The position numbers were made by a program, and so were the translations under genes. Below, in pieces: positions 45,127 to 53,693 of a stretch of 64,000 nucleotides of DNA. Within the stretch, counting starts at the first letter, position 1. Each line of letters begins with the position of its first letter. Under the pieces are notes generated by a model. The model had not been told where the DNA came from. It saw nothing but the letters and a program-made list of their open reading frames with translations, and made no database searches. Source of the stretch: Sphingobium sp. CECT 9361 (GTDB taxonomy: Bacteria > Pseudomonadota > Alphaproteobacteria > Sphingomonadales > Sphingomonadaceae). The stretch spans positions 1-64,000 of the forward strand of contig NZ_CAKKNC010000009.1 of NCBI RefSeq assembly GCF_918741285.1. Direction: 5' to 3'.

Positions 45127-45453
45127 ATGCGGCCAAGGCGATGGATATTGTTATGCGCCGCTTTGGCCGCCCTGCCTGATAGTGCGATCAGCCAAACCGA
45201 ACCCGCGTCGGCGACGGGCTCGGCGTTGTTCGTAAGCTGTCAAGCGAATGAGCCGCGATGCGGCGCTTACCTCCAAGGCGTGCTCGACATGATGATCGTC
45301 GCGCGAAAAGCGGAATGCCGCGCTCCACGCTATGACCGATCGGCGCTGCGCGCGGCATATTTACGCTGGGCGGAGCAGAATAGCTATTTTATGAGTGTTC
45401 ATATGGTGGCCGGAGCTGAACGCTCGTTAGCGAAGGCTTGGCCATGTCAGTAG
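45127..45453 (+). CDS. Rap1a/Tai-type secreted protein
   Basis: A 108-residue protein with a signal peptide and the Rap1a/Tai-like pattern: ALFVSCQANEPRCGAYLQGV, LDMMIVARKAECR, ALRAAYLRWAEQN, HMVAGAERSLAKAWPC. Rap1a-type proteins are immunity proteins for type VI amidase effectors, but many lone homologues have no effector nearby, as here. Four cysteines should form two disulfides. Confidence 0.65.
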   Translation: MRPRRWILLCAALAALPDSAISQTEPASATGSALFVSCQANEPRCGAYLQGVLDMMIVARKAECRAPRYDRSALRAAYLRWAEQNSYFMSVHMVAGAERSLAKAWPCQ

Positions 45454-45472
45454 CATCGTACCCCGCGGCGTA

Positions 45473-45515
45473 GCCTGCCCGGCGGCTGCCTTTGAGGGCA
45501 GGCGGAGCGTCCGCC
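45473..45515 (+). terminator. Tandem hairpins after the Rap1a-like gene
   Basis: GCCTGCCC...GGGCAGGC (45473-45503, 15-nt loop) followed by GGCGGA-GCG-TCCGCC (45501-45515). Likely transcript end, though without a clear T-run. Confidence 0.4.
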
Positions 45516-45644
45516 TGGCGGTGAATTCCGCCAGCTCAACGATCCCATGTCGCGCCTCAAGCTCGCTAATTAGCCGATGTTCGCATTATGTCTGCCAAAT
45601 CGTTGTCTGGCGCACAAACCTTGAGGTGACGCCATCTGTGCACC

Positions 45645-46985
45645 GACGGATTACTGGGAAAGGAATTCACCATCCTCGGCATCGGCCGCAGCGATGGCGA
45701 TGACGAGACGTTGCGCGCCAGCCTGGATAAGTTCGCGACCGAGGGCGATTGCTGGCGTGATCTGCGCAAGCGCATCGCCTACCTCCAGGGCGATTTCACC
45801 GCAGACCGGGTGTTCGACGATGTCGCCCAGGCGTTGGGCGACCGAAGCGCGGTCTTCTACCTTGCCACGCCGGCGCAATTCTTCGGCGCCATCGTCGAAA
45901 AGCTTGCCGCCAAAGGCCTGATGGCGGAAGCGGGCAGTCGGTTCCGCCGCGTCGCGATCGAAAAGCCGTTCGGCCACGACCTCGCCTCGGCCAAGGCGCT
46001 TGACGCCCGAATCCTCGCCTTGCTCCCGGAAAGCCAGATCTACCGGCTCGACCATTTCCTGGGAAAGGAAACTGTCCAGAACATCCTGGTCGCGCGCTTC
46101 GCCAACCAATGGTTCGAAGCGGTGTGGAACAATCGCTATATCGACCATGTCCAGATCACCGCTGCCGAGACGGTCGAGGTCGGATCGCGCGGATCTTTCT
46201 ACGATGCAACCGGCGCGCTCCGCGACATGGTCCCCAACCATCTGTTCCAGCTGCTGGCGATGATCGCGATGGAGCCGCCCAACAGCTTCGATGCCGACGC
46301 GATCCGCGACGAAAAGGCCAAGGTGTTGCGCGCGATCCGCAAGCCCACCGCAGTCTGCGCAGTGCGCGGCCAATATGGCAAGGGCCGTGTCGGCAGCCGC
46401 AACGTGCCGGCCTATCGTAAGGTCCCGGATGTCGCTGCCGACAGCAGGACCGAGACCTATGTCGCACTGAAGCTGGAAGTCGACACCTGGCGCTGGGCCG
46501 GCGTGCCCTTCTACCTGCGCACCGGCAAGGCGCTGGCAGCGCGCGATACGGAGATCGTCGTCACGTTCAAGGCAGTGCCCTACGCTTTATTCCGCGATTG
46601 TCCGATCGACCGCCTGCCAGCCAATCGCCTGATCTTCCAGCTGCAGCCGGACGAAAGCATCGTCTTAGACATGCTGGTCAAGAAACCGGGTCCAGTGATC
46701 AAGACCGCAGGAACAACGCTCGATTTCACTTATGCCGACCACTTCAAGCTGTCGGGCCGGACCGGCTACGAAACCTTGCTCTATGACATGATGACCGGCG
46801 ACCAGACATTGTTCCAGCGCGCCGAGCAGATCGAGGCGGGCTGGGCCGCGGTCCAGCCGATCCTCGATCGCTGGGCCAAGGGCAAGGGCAGGCTTGAATC
46901 CTATGCACCAGGCAGCGCCGGCCCGGCCGGCGCAGATGCCCTACTCGAACGCGATGGCCGCTTCTGGCACAGGATCGGCCAATGA
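45645..46985 (+). pseudogene. zwf: Glucose-6-phosphate dehydrogenase lacking its 5' end
   Basis: Homology starts in mid-protein at DGLLGKEFTILGIGRSDGDD and continues to the normal C-terminus (RDGRFWHRIGQ). It includes the substrate site RLDHFLGKETVQNILVARFAN and RTGKAL. The first about 35-40 residues with the GxxGDLA nucleotide loop are missing; a stop codon lies just upstream (45627-45629). The remaining frame could start at a TTG (45711) but would lack the NADP-binding loop and should be inactive. Confidence 0.85.
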
Positions 46986-47300
46986 TGCTTGGCCTCGTCA
47001 TCTCCGACATCGACGGACTTTGGTTCGCAAGGACAAGAGCCTGGCGTCGGCGACGACTGCCCGGTCGCGGACCTACTATCTGGACATCACCAACTCCTAT
47101 GCCAACAAGCGAGCTGGCGTCGATGCCCTGGCGCGGGCGCTCGGCCACATGCCCAATGACCTGCCCTTTGCTCGTGCGCACCGGGCTATCGATCGCCATG
47201 GGCAAGACGCCTGAGGAGATCCGTAGCGCAGCGCACTACATTTCAACCAGCAACGACAAAGATGGCATCGCCGATGCCATCGACGCATTTCTGCTGCCGC
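46982..47300 (+). pseudogene. Shattered Cof-type HAD phosphatase
   Basis: Three frames carry pieces of one HAD protein. MMLGLVISDIDG (motif I) starts at 46982. TYYLDITNSYANKRAGVDAL is in a second frame. GLSIAMGKTPEEIRSAAHYIS with DGIADAIDAFLLP is in a third. The cap domain between motif I and the ending is largely deleted, and at least two frameshifts are present. It starts inside the zwf stop (ATGA), so the original operon was zwf-HAD. Confidence 0.65.
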
Positions 47301-47315
47301 TTGTGGGAGATCATC

Positions 47316-48062
47316 ATGAAGCGACTGGCCGCTTTCGACCTCGACGGAACGCTCGCGCTCAGCAAGCAGCCGCTCGACGATGAAATGGCGGATCTGCTTA
47401 CCCGCCTGCTCGACGTGACGATGGTAGCGATCATCTCCGGAGGCGACTGGCCGCAATTCGAGAAACAGGTGGTGTCACGCATGCCTGCCCGGGCGCGGCT
47501 CGACAATTTCATCATCCAGCCGACCACGGGCACCAAGCTCTATCGTCACGCCGACGGCCAATGGACGCGTATCTATGCCGATCTGTTCACCGGCGACGAA
47601 AGCCAGCGCATCCGCGAAGCACTGACCAAGGCGGTCGAGCAGGCGGGCTATGCAAACGAGAACATCTGGGGCGAGCAGATCGAGGATCGCGGCAGCCAGA
47701 TCACATTCTCCGCGCTCGGTCAGCAGGCGCCGCTCGAGGCCAAGGACACGTGGGATCCGGATCACGCCAAGCGCAAGAAATTGCAGGCCCTGCTCCAGCC
47801 GTTGCTGCCAGGCTTTGCCATCAATATCGGCGGGGCGACATCGATCGACATCACCCGCGAAGGCATAGACAAGGCCTATGGCCTTAAGCGCCTTTCCGAG
47901 CAGACCGGCGTCGCACTCGACGAGATGATCTTCTTCGGTGACGCGATCTTCCCGGGCGGAAATGATTATCCGGCCAAGCACCTCGGGCTGGATACCGTGC
48001 GAGTCCGCGACGTTGCCGAAACCAAGTCGGTGGTTGGCGCGATCGCTGCCTGGCTGGTCTAG
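47316..48062 (+). CDS. HAD-IIB sugar-phosphatase-like hydrolase
   Basis: A 248-residue protein with HAD motif I (FDLDGTLALS), motif II (IISGG), the type IIB cap and the C-terminal acidic motif (MIFFGDAIFPGGNDYP). It resembles phosphomannomutase/sucrose-phosphatase-like HAD proteins. GGAGATCATC precedes the ATG. Unlike the two genes before it, it looks intact. Its role with the broken zwf is uncertain. Confidence 0.78.
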   Translation: MKRLAAFDLDGTLALSKQPLDDEMADLLTRLLDVTMVAIISGGDWPQFEKQVVSRMPARARLDNFIIQPTTGTKLYRHADGQWTRIYADLFTGDESQRIREALTKAVEQAGYANENIWGEQIEDRGSQITFSALGQQAPLEAKDTWDPDHAKRKKLQALLQPLLPGFAINIGGATSIDITREGIDKAYGLKRLSEQTGVALDEMIFFGDAIFPGGNDYPAKHLGLDTVRVRDVAETKSVVGAIAAWLV

Positions 48063-48208
48063 ATGCGCTACCGCCGATCCTTAACCAGTCCCGCTTTCGC
48101 ACCCATACGACCCAGCTTCGCAGCGGCCCCACATTGTGGAGCCGACGGATCGCTTCAATAGTGCCGGATCTGCTTGACCCCACTACGCCTGGGCGTGTCC
48201 GAGGAAAC

Positions 48209-48646
48209 TCAGCTCGCCATGTCCGCCATCATCCGACAGCTGGCGGCGCAGTCCTTGCAGGTAGCCGAGCAACGCTTCATCCGCTCGTCCACGACGTGGC
48301 TCAGGCATTCCCGCGCACATCGTTCGCAGGCGTCAGCGCAGGCGCGACACAGGATGGTATGGAGGGGGGATTCGCGCAGCATCGAGTTGGCGGACGCCTG
48401 GCACAGTTCCGCACAGTCGTTCAGCATGGCGATCAGCGACGCCGTGGCTGACGCGCCGCCTCGCTTGGTCAGCCAGGTGGCGGTCTCCAGGCACATGCGG
48501 TGCGAAGCCACGCAATCGTCGATGCAGTCCGTCATCGACATCGCCATCCCTTCCATTGGATGCTGCTGCCCCGCCGCCGGCACAGCCAGCGTTCCAGCGG
48601 CGGCAAGGCCGGCGCCGGCCATCAGCAATTCGCGTCTCTCGATCAT
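48209..48646 (-). CDS. Exported Csp1-like four-helix copper-storage protein
   Basis: A 145-residue protein with a Tat-like signal (IERRELLMAGAGLAAAG) and 14 cysteines. These include CIDDC, CRACADACERCAREC and CSATCKDCAASC, spaced along four helices. This matches Csp1/DUF326 copper-storage bundles, where Cys-X3-Cys pairs line the core and hold many Cu(I) ions. SD GGGAGG sits six bases before the ATG at 48646. It is the last gene of the MerR-headed minus-strand run from 53551. Confidence 0.82.
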   Translation of the reverse strand: MIERRELLMAGAGLAAAGTLAVPAAGQQHPMEGMAMSMTDCIDDCVASHRMCLETATWLTKRGGASATASLIAMLNDCAELCQASANSMLRESPLHTILCRACADACERCARECLSHVVDERMKRCSATCKDCAASCRMMADMAS

Positions 48647-48663
48647 CATGCACCTCCCATCTG

Positions 48664-49107
48664 CTATCCCTTGAGCGCTGTACCGCATCCGGCGGCCTCA
48701 GCCGTCGCAGGCGACCCATCCCACGCCGCGCGTGCCTTCTCCCGCGCCATCCGGGTTTCCTCCCAAGGCCAGTGGCCGTTGATCTCGACCCCGAGCGAGA
48801 TGCTCAGGAAGGTCCGCACCAGCACCAGCCCTGCCAGCACGATGAGATCGTCGAGCGTCGGGTTGATCACCAGCGACTTGACGATGTCGCCGGCGACCAG
48901 GAATTCCAGGCCGAGCAGGATGCTGCGGCCGAGCGCCGAGCGGAACGCGCTATAGGCCTCGGTCCGGTCGCCCGCCCTCGCCCGCCGCGCAAACAGAAAG
49001 GTTGCGAGCCCCGCGCCGACCAGGATGGTCAGCGTACCCGCCAGTTCCAGGCCGATCACCGCGAGCCGGAAGAAGGCGCTCAGCCAGTCGGCCTCAATGG
49101 TGATCAT
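48664..49107 (-). CDS. DUF1622 membrane protein
   Basis: A 147-residue protein with about three helices (AVIGLELAGTLTILVGAGLA, GRSILLGLEFLVAGDIVKSL, LDDLIVLAGLVLVRTFLS) and a conserved TFLSISLGVEINGHWPWE end. DUF1622 proteins are small inner-membrane proteins of unknown role. It overlaps the end of the cytochrome gene by 14 bp and so belongs to that transcript. Confidence 0.78.
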   Translation of the reverse strand: MITIEADWLSAFFRLAVIGLELAGTLTILVGAGLATFLFARRARAGDRTEAYSAFRSALGRSILLGLEFLVAGDIVKSLVINPTLDDLIVLAGLVLVRTFLSISLGVEINGHWPWEETRMAREKARAAWDGSPATAEAAGCGTALKG

Positions 49108-49816
49108 ACCAGCCTCGCTTGCGGATATTGTTGAAGCTGTCGGTGGCGTGACAGGCATAGCATTGGTCGACGCGCGCCTTCGATCCGGCTGCGCGCTGCG
49201 AGACCATGCTGAAATGCTCCATGAAGTGACTGGGCGGCGCCTTGTGGCACTCGGCGCACTGCGTCGAATTGACCGACGGATGGCGATAATTGGCGATCTT
49301 CCAGCTGTCGGTCTTGTGGCAGCTCGCGCAGTCGGTGCCGAACAGGCCCTGGTGCGGATCGCGGAACGCATGGCAGCTCGCGCAATTGAGCGCGGTCTCG
49401 GGGGTCAGGCTTCGAATGTTTGTCGACATGCCCGCCAACGGCTGCCGCCACTTCGCCATGTCGAGCAACGCGGCGTGATCCATGCGGATGATGCCGCGCT
49501 CTCCCTCATGTTCGACGTGGCAGGAGGTGCACTGCGTCGCTTTCGCGTGGAACTGCGTCGACTGCTTCGTCCCGAAATCCGTGCCTGCATGGCAGGTGAG
49601 ACAGGTCCGGGTTTCGACGCCCTTGCCCGGCGTGTGACAGGCCGTGCATTGGCCGGCGAAGGACTGGTGCGCGCTCGAGAGCGGGCCGGGCGAGACGAGC
49701 TGCGCCACCAGGCCGGCATCCCTAGGCGCGTCCGATCGCATCCGGATCGCGACCGCGGCGACCATCACCAGCAGGGCTGCGATGAAGACGGCGTAGGAAA
49801 GACGCTGCCAGCTCAT
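49094..49816 (-). CDS. Membrane-anchored seven-heme cytochrome c
   Basis: A 240-residue protein with an uncleaved N-terminal anchor (residues 8-25) and seven CxxCH heme sites: at residues 57, 72, 96, 145, 163, 187 and 219 (first cysteine of each). Extra histidines near each site (for example H50, H90, H103, H114, H155) can serve as second ligands. It resembles multiheme cytochrome c3/NrfB-type electron carriers in the periplasm. ATG 49816 overlaps the stop of the di-heme membrane gene (ATGA), so they are coupled. Confidence 0.88.
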   Translation of the reverse strand: MSWQRLSYAVFIAALLVMVAAVAIRMRSDAPRDAGLVAQLVSPGPLSSAHQSFAGQCTACHTPGKGVETRTCLTCHAGTDFGTKQSTQFHAKATQCTSCHVEHEGERGIIRMDHAALLDMAKWRQPLAGMSTNIRSLTPETALNCASCHAFRDPHQGLFGTDCASCHKTDSWKIANYRHPSVNSTQCAECHKAPPSHFMEHFSMVSQRAAGSKARVDQCYACHATDSFNNIRKRGWYDHH

Positions 49817-50541
49817 AGCCAGCGCAGCCCGTAATAGATCGCCGCGCCGACGTGGAGCGCGAGCAGCGCGAAGATGAGACAGCCCAGCAGGATGTGCAGG
49901 AACCGCCATCGCGCGAACAGGGTGTTGGTTGCCTCTTCGGCGCGGATCGCGAATTCGGTATCGGCCAGCGCCGCGGCGATCCCCGCCTTGTCCTGGGGGT
50001 GCTGGCCCGCGGGCGCATCCCCGGCGACGAACAGATAGCGCTTCCAGCCCGACAGCGGCGCGGCTGCGGTATCGGCCTGCGTCGGCGCCGCCGGCTCCTC
50101 GAGGAAGGCGGCGCGAAGCGAGGCCAGTTCCGACCTGCGTCCGCGCAGCGCCCGACCAAGCTGGGCAAGCAGGTAACGGCCGATGAAGCCGGTGATGACC
50201 GTCATCAGCAGGAGGACGGTCAGAAGCAGTCCGACCGGGCTTTCGAGCTTGTGCGCGGCGTGGACCAGACCCAGGATCGGCGCCAGCACGCCGGCATAGA
50301 TGTGGATGGCGAGCAGGGTCGGCTTGCTGACGAGCCGGGAGAGCAGCTTGTCGACCCAGGCGATGTGCTTGGCCGCGACATAGGGAAGCGTCAGCAGCAT
50401 CAGCACGAGCGCTGCGATCCCGATGATCCCGCCAGCGAGGCTGCCCGGAAAGCGCGGTGACACATGCACGAGGTAGCCGAACGGGAACAGCAGCAGGAAC
50501 GCGACCAGCAGGCCGACGGCGATGTCGCTGCGTTCGCGCAT
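49813..50541 (-). CDS. Membrane protein with two H-X13-H pairs, predicted di-heme b cytochrome
   Basis: A 242-residue inner-membrane protein with about five helices and two cytoplasmic-looking basic loops. Two helices carry His pairs with 13 residues between: H80/H94 (HIYAGVLAPILGLVH) and H216/H230 (HILLGCLIFALLALH). That spacing, one pair per helix, is the ferric-reductase/NADPH-oxidase arrangement for two stacked hemes b. It is encoded between a flavin/2Fe-2S reductase and a seven-heme cytochrome with overlapping ends, and probably passes electrons across the membrane. Confidence 0.75.
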   Translation of the reverse strand: MRERSDIAVGLLVAFLLLFPFGYLVHVSPRFPGSLAGGIIGIAALVLMLLTLPYVAAKHIAWVDKLLSRLVSKPTLLAIHIYAGVLAPILGLVHAAHKLESPVGLLLTVLLLMTVITGFIGRYLLAQLGRALRGRRSELASLRAAFLEEPAAPTQADTAAAPLSGWKRYLFVAGDAPAGQHPQDKAGIAAALADTEFAIRAEEATNTLFARWRFLHILLGCLIFALLALHVGAAIYYGLRWL

Positions 50542-52457
50542 CAGGCTTCGACCACGAGTGGCGTGCCCGTTCCCTTCGCCTGGCACGCGAGCACATAGCC
50601 TTGCGCCTTGTCGGCGGGCGCAAGGCCGGACTCGACCTCCATCGTCACCTCGCCCTGCAGTAGCTTGACGACACAGGCGCCGCATGTGCCCGCACGGCAG
50701 GCATAGGGGATCTCGACGCCCGCGCCCTCGGCCGCCTCCAGCACGGTCTCGTCCGCGGGCAAGGCCGCCGACACCCCCGACACGGAGAAGGTCACCGTGC
50801 TCGGCGCCACCTCGGCGCTCGGGGCCGGCTTATCCGCTGGCGCGGGCGCGGGCTTGACCTCGAGATCCTCGTGGTCGGCCGGCAGCGAGGCCGGACCGAA
50901 CGCCTCGGTGTGCAGCTGCGCTTCGGGGACGCCGAGCTCCGCCAGCACGCCGCGCATCGCGCCCATCATCGCCGGCGGGCCGCACATATGGATCCGCCGG
51001 CTCGCGATCTCCGGCACCGCAGCCAGGATCATCTCGCGGGTGATCGGCCCTTCGGGGCCCATCCAGACGGTGCCGGGCGCGCGCTGCATCGCGGCGACGA
51101 CATGGAGGTTGGGAAAGCGGCGTTCGAGCCGCTCGAGCTCGTCGCGGAACACGAATTCCTCGGTCGACCGTGCGCCGTAGAAGAAGAAGATATCGCCCTT
51201 CCACGCGGTGTCGGTGAGATAGCGCAGCACCGACATCATCGGGGTGATGCCGACCCCGCCCGCGATCAGCACGATGCTCTGCGCATCCGTTCCCGTGAAG
51301 GTGAAGGCGCCGAACGGTCCGCTGACCTTCAGCAGATCGTCGGCGACGACCTTGTCGTGCAGATGTCGCGAGACCACGCCCTGCTCCTCGCGCTTGACCG
51401 TCAGCTCGACATAGGCCCGCTGGGTCGGCGAAGAGGCGATCGTGTAGGAACGGCGCGCGGTCTTGCCCGCTTCGGGCTCTACCTCAACCTGCAGAAACTG
51501 GCCCGGCAGGAAGTCGAACGGCAGCCGGTCGGCGGCCGGGTCCGCGAGCCGGAAGGTCAGCACGCTCGGCGTCTCTCGCACGATCTGGACCACGCGCAGC
51601 TGCCCCGCCCAGCTTTTGGGCTTGCGCAGCGAAGCCCCACCGGGTGCGGCCGCATTGCTCGGCGCGAGCCCAGCGCTGTCGGCAACGGGTGCAGGCGCGG
51701 GCGCAACCCTGGTAGCGGGAGGGGCAGCCGTCGGCTCCGGTTTTGCTGGAACCTTGGCGGTGGCGACACCGCCGGCGATCGCTCCGATCCGCCGCAGGCG
51801 GAAGATCTGCAGCGCGATCAGCGTGGCGCTCACCAGCCCCAGGAACAGCATGAGAAGCAGGTGCGAGGGCGAGATGCCGAACCAGTGACCGGCATGGCCG
51901 GGCGCGGCCTGGTCGATGTCGAGCTGATCGCGCAGCCAGGCAAGCCCGACCTCCCGGGGCGGCTGCAAGCCGCCGATCGCGCCCTGCGCGGCGGTGCCGG
52001 AGCGGAACAGGTCGGTTCCCTCGCGCAGGCGCCGCGCCGCATCGAGCCGGGCTGAGACCGTGGTTGCACGCGCGCCGTCGGCCGAGGCGGCGTTGATCAT
52101 CGCCAGGCCCGTGCTTACCCGTTCGCCAGCCTGCGCAGCGACCCGCTGCCTTGCCGCTTCGTCGAGCGCGGGAAAGGCGAGCAGCTGCGAGATGAAGCCG
52201 GTCCGGCGCGATTCGTGGCCGTGCTCATTCTCCCCTTCCCCATTGATCATGCGATCCATCATGGGGTTCATCATCTTCGCCATGTCCGACGACCCCGGCT
52301 CTGCCGGTGCGGACATGCCCCCGCCGGCCGGCATGCCTGCGCCATGATGCGCGGCATGATCCCCGCCCTCCTGCGCGCCCGCGCTCGCGGACAGGCTGAG
52401 AGCGATTGCGCAGCCGAGGCTCAAGCGTCGAAGGCTGATCCGCCTGGACATCCTCAT
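50541..52457 (-). CDS. Membrane-anchored FAD/2Fe-2S oxidoreductase with a periplasmic Met/His arm
   Basis: A 638-residue fusion. The signal peptide (1-28) is followed by a Met/His-rich arm (HAAHHGAGMPAGGGMS, MMNPMMDRM), a helical periplasmic part, and one membrane helix (about 199-220). A Pro/Ala linker leads to an FNR domain (flavin RSYTIASSP at 336, NAD-site GGVGITP at 400, CGPP at 492) and a plant-type 2Fe-2S ferredoxin domain (C587, C592, C595, C625). Cytoplasmic NAD(P)H oxidation feeding the membrane cytochrome is the simplest reading. The stop overlaps the next ATG. Confidence 0.82.
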   Translation of the reverse strand: MRMSRRISLRRLSLGCAIALSLSASAGAQEGGDHAAHHGAGMPAGGGMSAPAEPGSSDMAKMMNPMMDRMINGEGENEHGHESRRTGFISQLLAFPALDEAARQRVAAQAGERVSTGLAMINAASADGARATTVSARLDAARRLREGTDLFRSGTAAQGAIGGLQPPREVGLAWLRDQLDIDQAAPGHAGHWFGISPSHLLLMLFLGLVSATLIALQIFRLRRIGAIAGGVATAKVPAKPEPTAAPPATRVAPAPAPVADSAGLAPSNAAAPGGASLRKPKSWAGQLRVVQIVRETPSVLTFRLADPAADRLPFDFLPGQFLQVEVEPEAGKTARRSYTIASSPTQRAYVELTVKREEQGVVSRHLHDKVVADDLLKVSGPFGAFTFTGTDAQSIVLIAGGVGITPMMSVLRYLTDTAWKGDIFFFYGARSTEEFVFRDELERLERRFPNLHVVAAMQRAPGTVWMGPEGPITREMILAAVPEIASRRIHMCGPPAMMGAMRGVLAELGVPEAQLHTEAFGPASLPADHEDLEVKPAPAPADKPAPSAEVAPSTVTFSVSGVSAALPADETVLEAAEGAGVEIPYACRAGTCGACVVKLLQGEVTMEVESGLAPADKAQGYVLACQAKGTGTPLVVEA

Positions 52458-52474
52458 CCCCTTTTTCAGCGCGC

Positions 52475-52795
52475 TTACATATCCTTCATCGGCATCGCCG
52501 AATTGCTCGGCGCGGGATCGGGTGCCGGCACGGTCTGGTTGCCGGCCCCGGCGCGCATCGCGTCATGGTCCATCGCCTGACGGTGATGCCGCTCCATCTC
52601 GGCCTGGTTGCTCATCGCGTCCATCGGCGCCGCGTCTGCAGCGTTGCCGCTGTCGGTCAGGACCGGGGTGGCGGCGACGCTGTTCGCCGCGGGCGGCACC
52701 GTCTGGTCGGCCTGGCGGTCGCAGCCCGAAAGCGCGAGCGCCAGCAACAGGCTTCCGCCGACAAGCGGAAGGGCTTTTTTCGCATGGTTGATCAT
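52475..52795 (-). CDS. Small Met/His-rich lipoprotein
   Basis: A 106-residue protein with a lipobox (LALALSGC near residue 25). The mature part holds Met, Asp and His clusters (MDAMSNQAEMERHHRQAMDHDAMRAG) and ends SAMPMKDM. The composition suggests periplasmic copper binding. It lies 17 bp before the reductase gene and is co-transcribed. Confidence 0.65.
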   Translation of the reverse strand: MINHAKKALPLVGGSLLLALALSGCDRQADQTVPPAANSVAATPVLTDSGNAADAAPMDAMSNQAEMERHHRQAMDHDAMRAGAGNQTVPAPDPAPSNSAMPMKDM

Positions 52796-52853
52796 AGCTT
52801 GCTCCTTGGCTTGAAAACTGTGTCCGGGCGCCAGGGATGGCGCCCGGACCCGA

Positions 52854-53075
52854 TCATTGCGCGTTGCGCAGGATCTGAAGGCACCGGTCGTGCGAGAGGT
52901 TCATCGGGTTGCGCCCCTGCCCCTTCATCTCGCCATGATCATGCGGCGTCTGGAGACCCATATTGCCCTCCATCGCCCGGCAACTCTCGACCTGCGCCGA
53001 GGTCGGCCGCGTGGTTACACAGGCGCCCAGAAGCAGCGCCGGCGTGAGGACGGCGATCAAACGCATTTTCGTCAT
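52854..53075 (-). CDS. Very small lipoprotein following the merR gene
   Basis: A 73-residue protein with a lipobox (LLLGAC near residue 19), then two further cysteines and HDHGEMKGQGRNPMNLSHDRC. It starts within the merR stop (ATGA) and so is translationally coupled to the regulator. No family recognised; possible metal chaperone by composition. Confidence 0.6.
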   Translation of the reverse strand: MTKMRLIAVLTPALLLGACVTTRPTSAQVESCRAMEGNMGLQTPHDHGEMKGQGRNPMNLSHDRCLQILRNAQ

Positions 53076-53551
53076 GACAAAACCCCTTTCGCTAGTGATG
53101 ATCGTTCGTCCTGCGCTGCCTGAAGTTTCTTGTTATGCTGCTGGTCTTTCCGCCGCGCCGTCAGGAAGGCGAGGATCGGGCAATCGGAGACGGGTACTTC
53201 ACCCGGGCATTCATCGGCGAGCATCCGCAGCATGTCGCGGATATCGGACAGGCGCTCGAGCCGGGCTTCGGCATCCGCGATCTTGGCGAGCGTGATATCG
53301 AGCACGGCCTGGGCATGCGCGGTGTCCGACGCCCTGAGCGCCAGCAACTTCCGGGCCTGCTCGAGTGTGAAGCCAAGCTCCTGCGCCGAGCGGATGAAAT
53401 TGACGCGCTCGAGGTCGGTCGCGTCGTAGAGCCGGTAGCCCGCCGCCGTGCGCGCGGGCTCGCGCAGCAAGCCCATCCGCTCATAATAGCGGATCGTGTC
53501 GCGGCCCACGCCCGCGGCGGCGGCGAGTTCGCCGATCTTGAAATTGCCCAT
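53072..53551 (-). CDS. MerR-family metal-responsive regulator (CueR-like)
   Basis: A 159-residue regulator: DNA-binding helix FKIGELAAAAGVGRDTIRYY, long dimer helix, and a C-terminal loop ADECPGEVPVSDCPIL. The two loop cysteines (C-X8-C) are one residue further apart than the usual CueR C-X7-C, so the sensed metal could be Cu(I) or another soft metal. It autoregulates through the dyad at 53564-53595, and the same dyad occurs at 33106-33137. It heads the long reductase/cytochrome operon. Confidence 0.85.
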   Translation of the reverse strand: MGNFKIGELAAAAGVGRDTIRYYERMGLLREPARTAAGYRLYDATDLERVNFIRSAQELGFTLEQARKLLALRASDTAHAQAVLDITLAKIADAEARLERLSDIRDMLRMLADECPGEVPVSDCPILAFLTARRKDQQHNKKLQAAQDERSSLAKGVLS

Positions 53552-53563
53552 GTCATCCGCTCG

Positions 53564-53595
53564 ATCATGCCGGTTGGACCATGGTCCAGGGTCAA
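53564..53595 (-). promoter_or_regulatory. MerR-type promoter of the reductase/cytochrome operon
   Basis: Reading leftward: TTGACC (53595-53590), a 19-20 bp spacer containing CTGGACCATGGTCCA, then CATGAT (53569-53564). The dyad GGACCATGGTCC is central, as in MerR-activated promoters. Transcription would begin a few bases before the regulator's ATG. Confidence 0.7.
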
Positions 53596-53693
53596 GCGGT
53601 TTCGCCTCGAGCCCGAACGGTCCCATGCCGCCGGCAACCCGCTGCCCCGACGCCTCGCATCACGGCAGCGTGTGCCGCCGGGCCACCGGCGCG

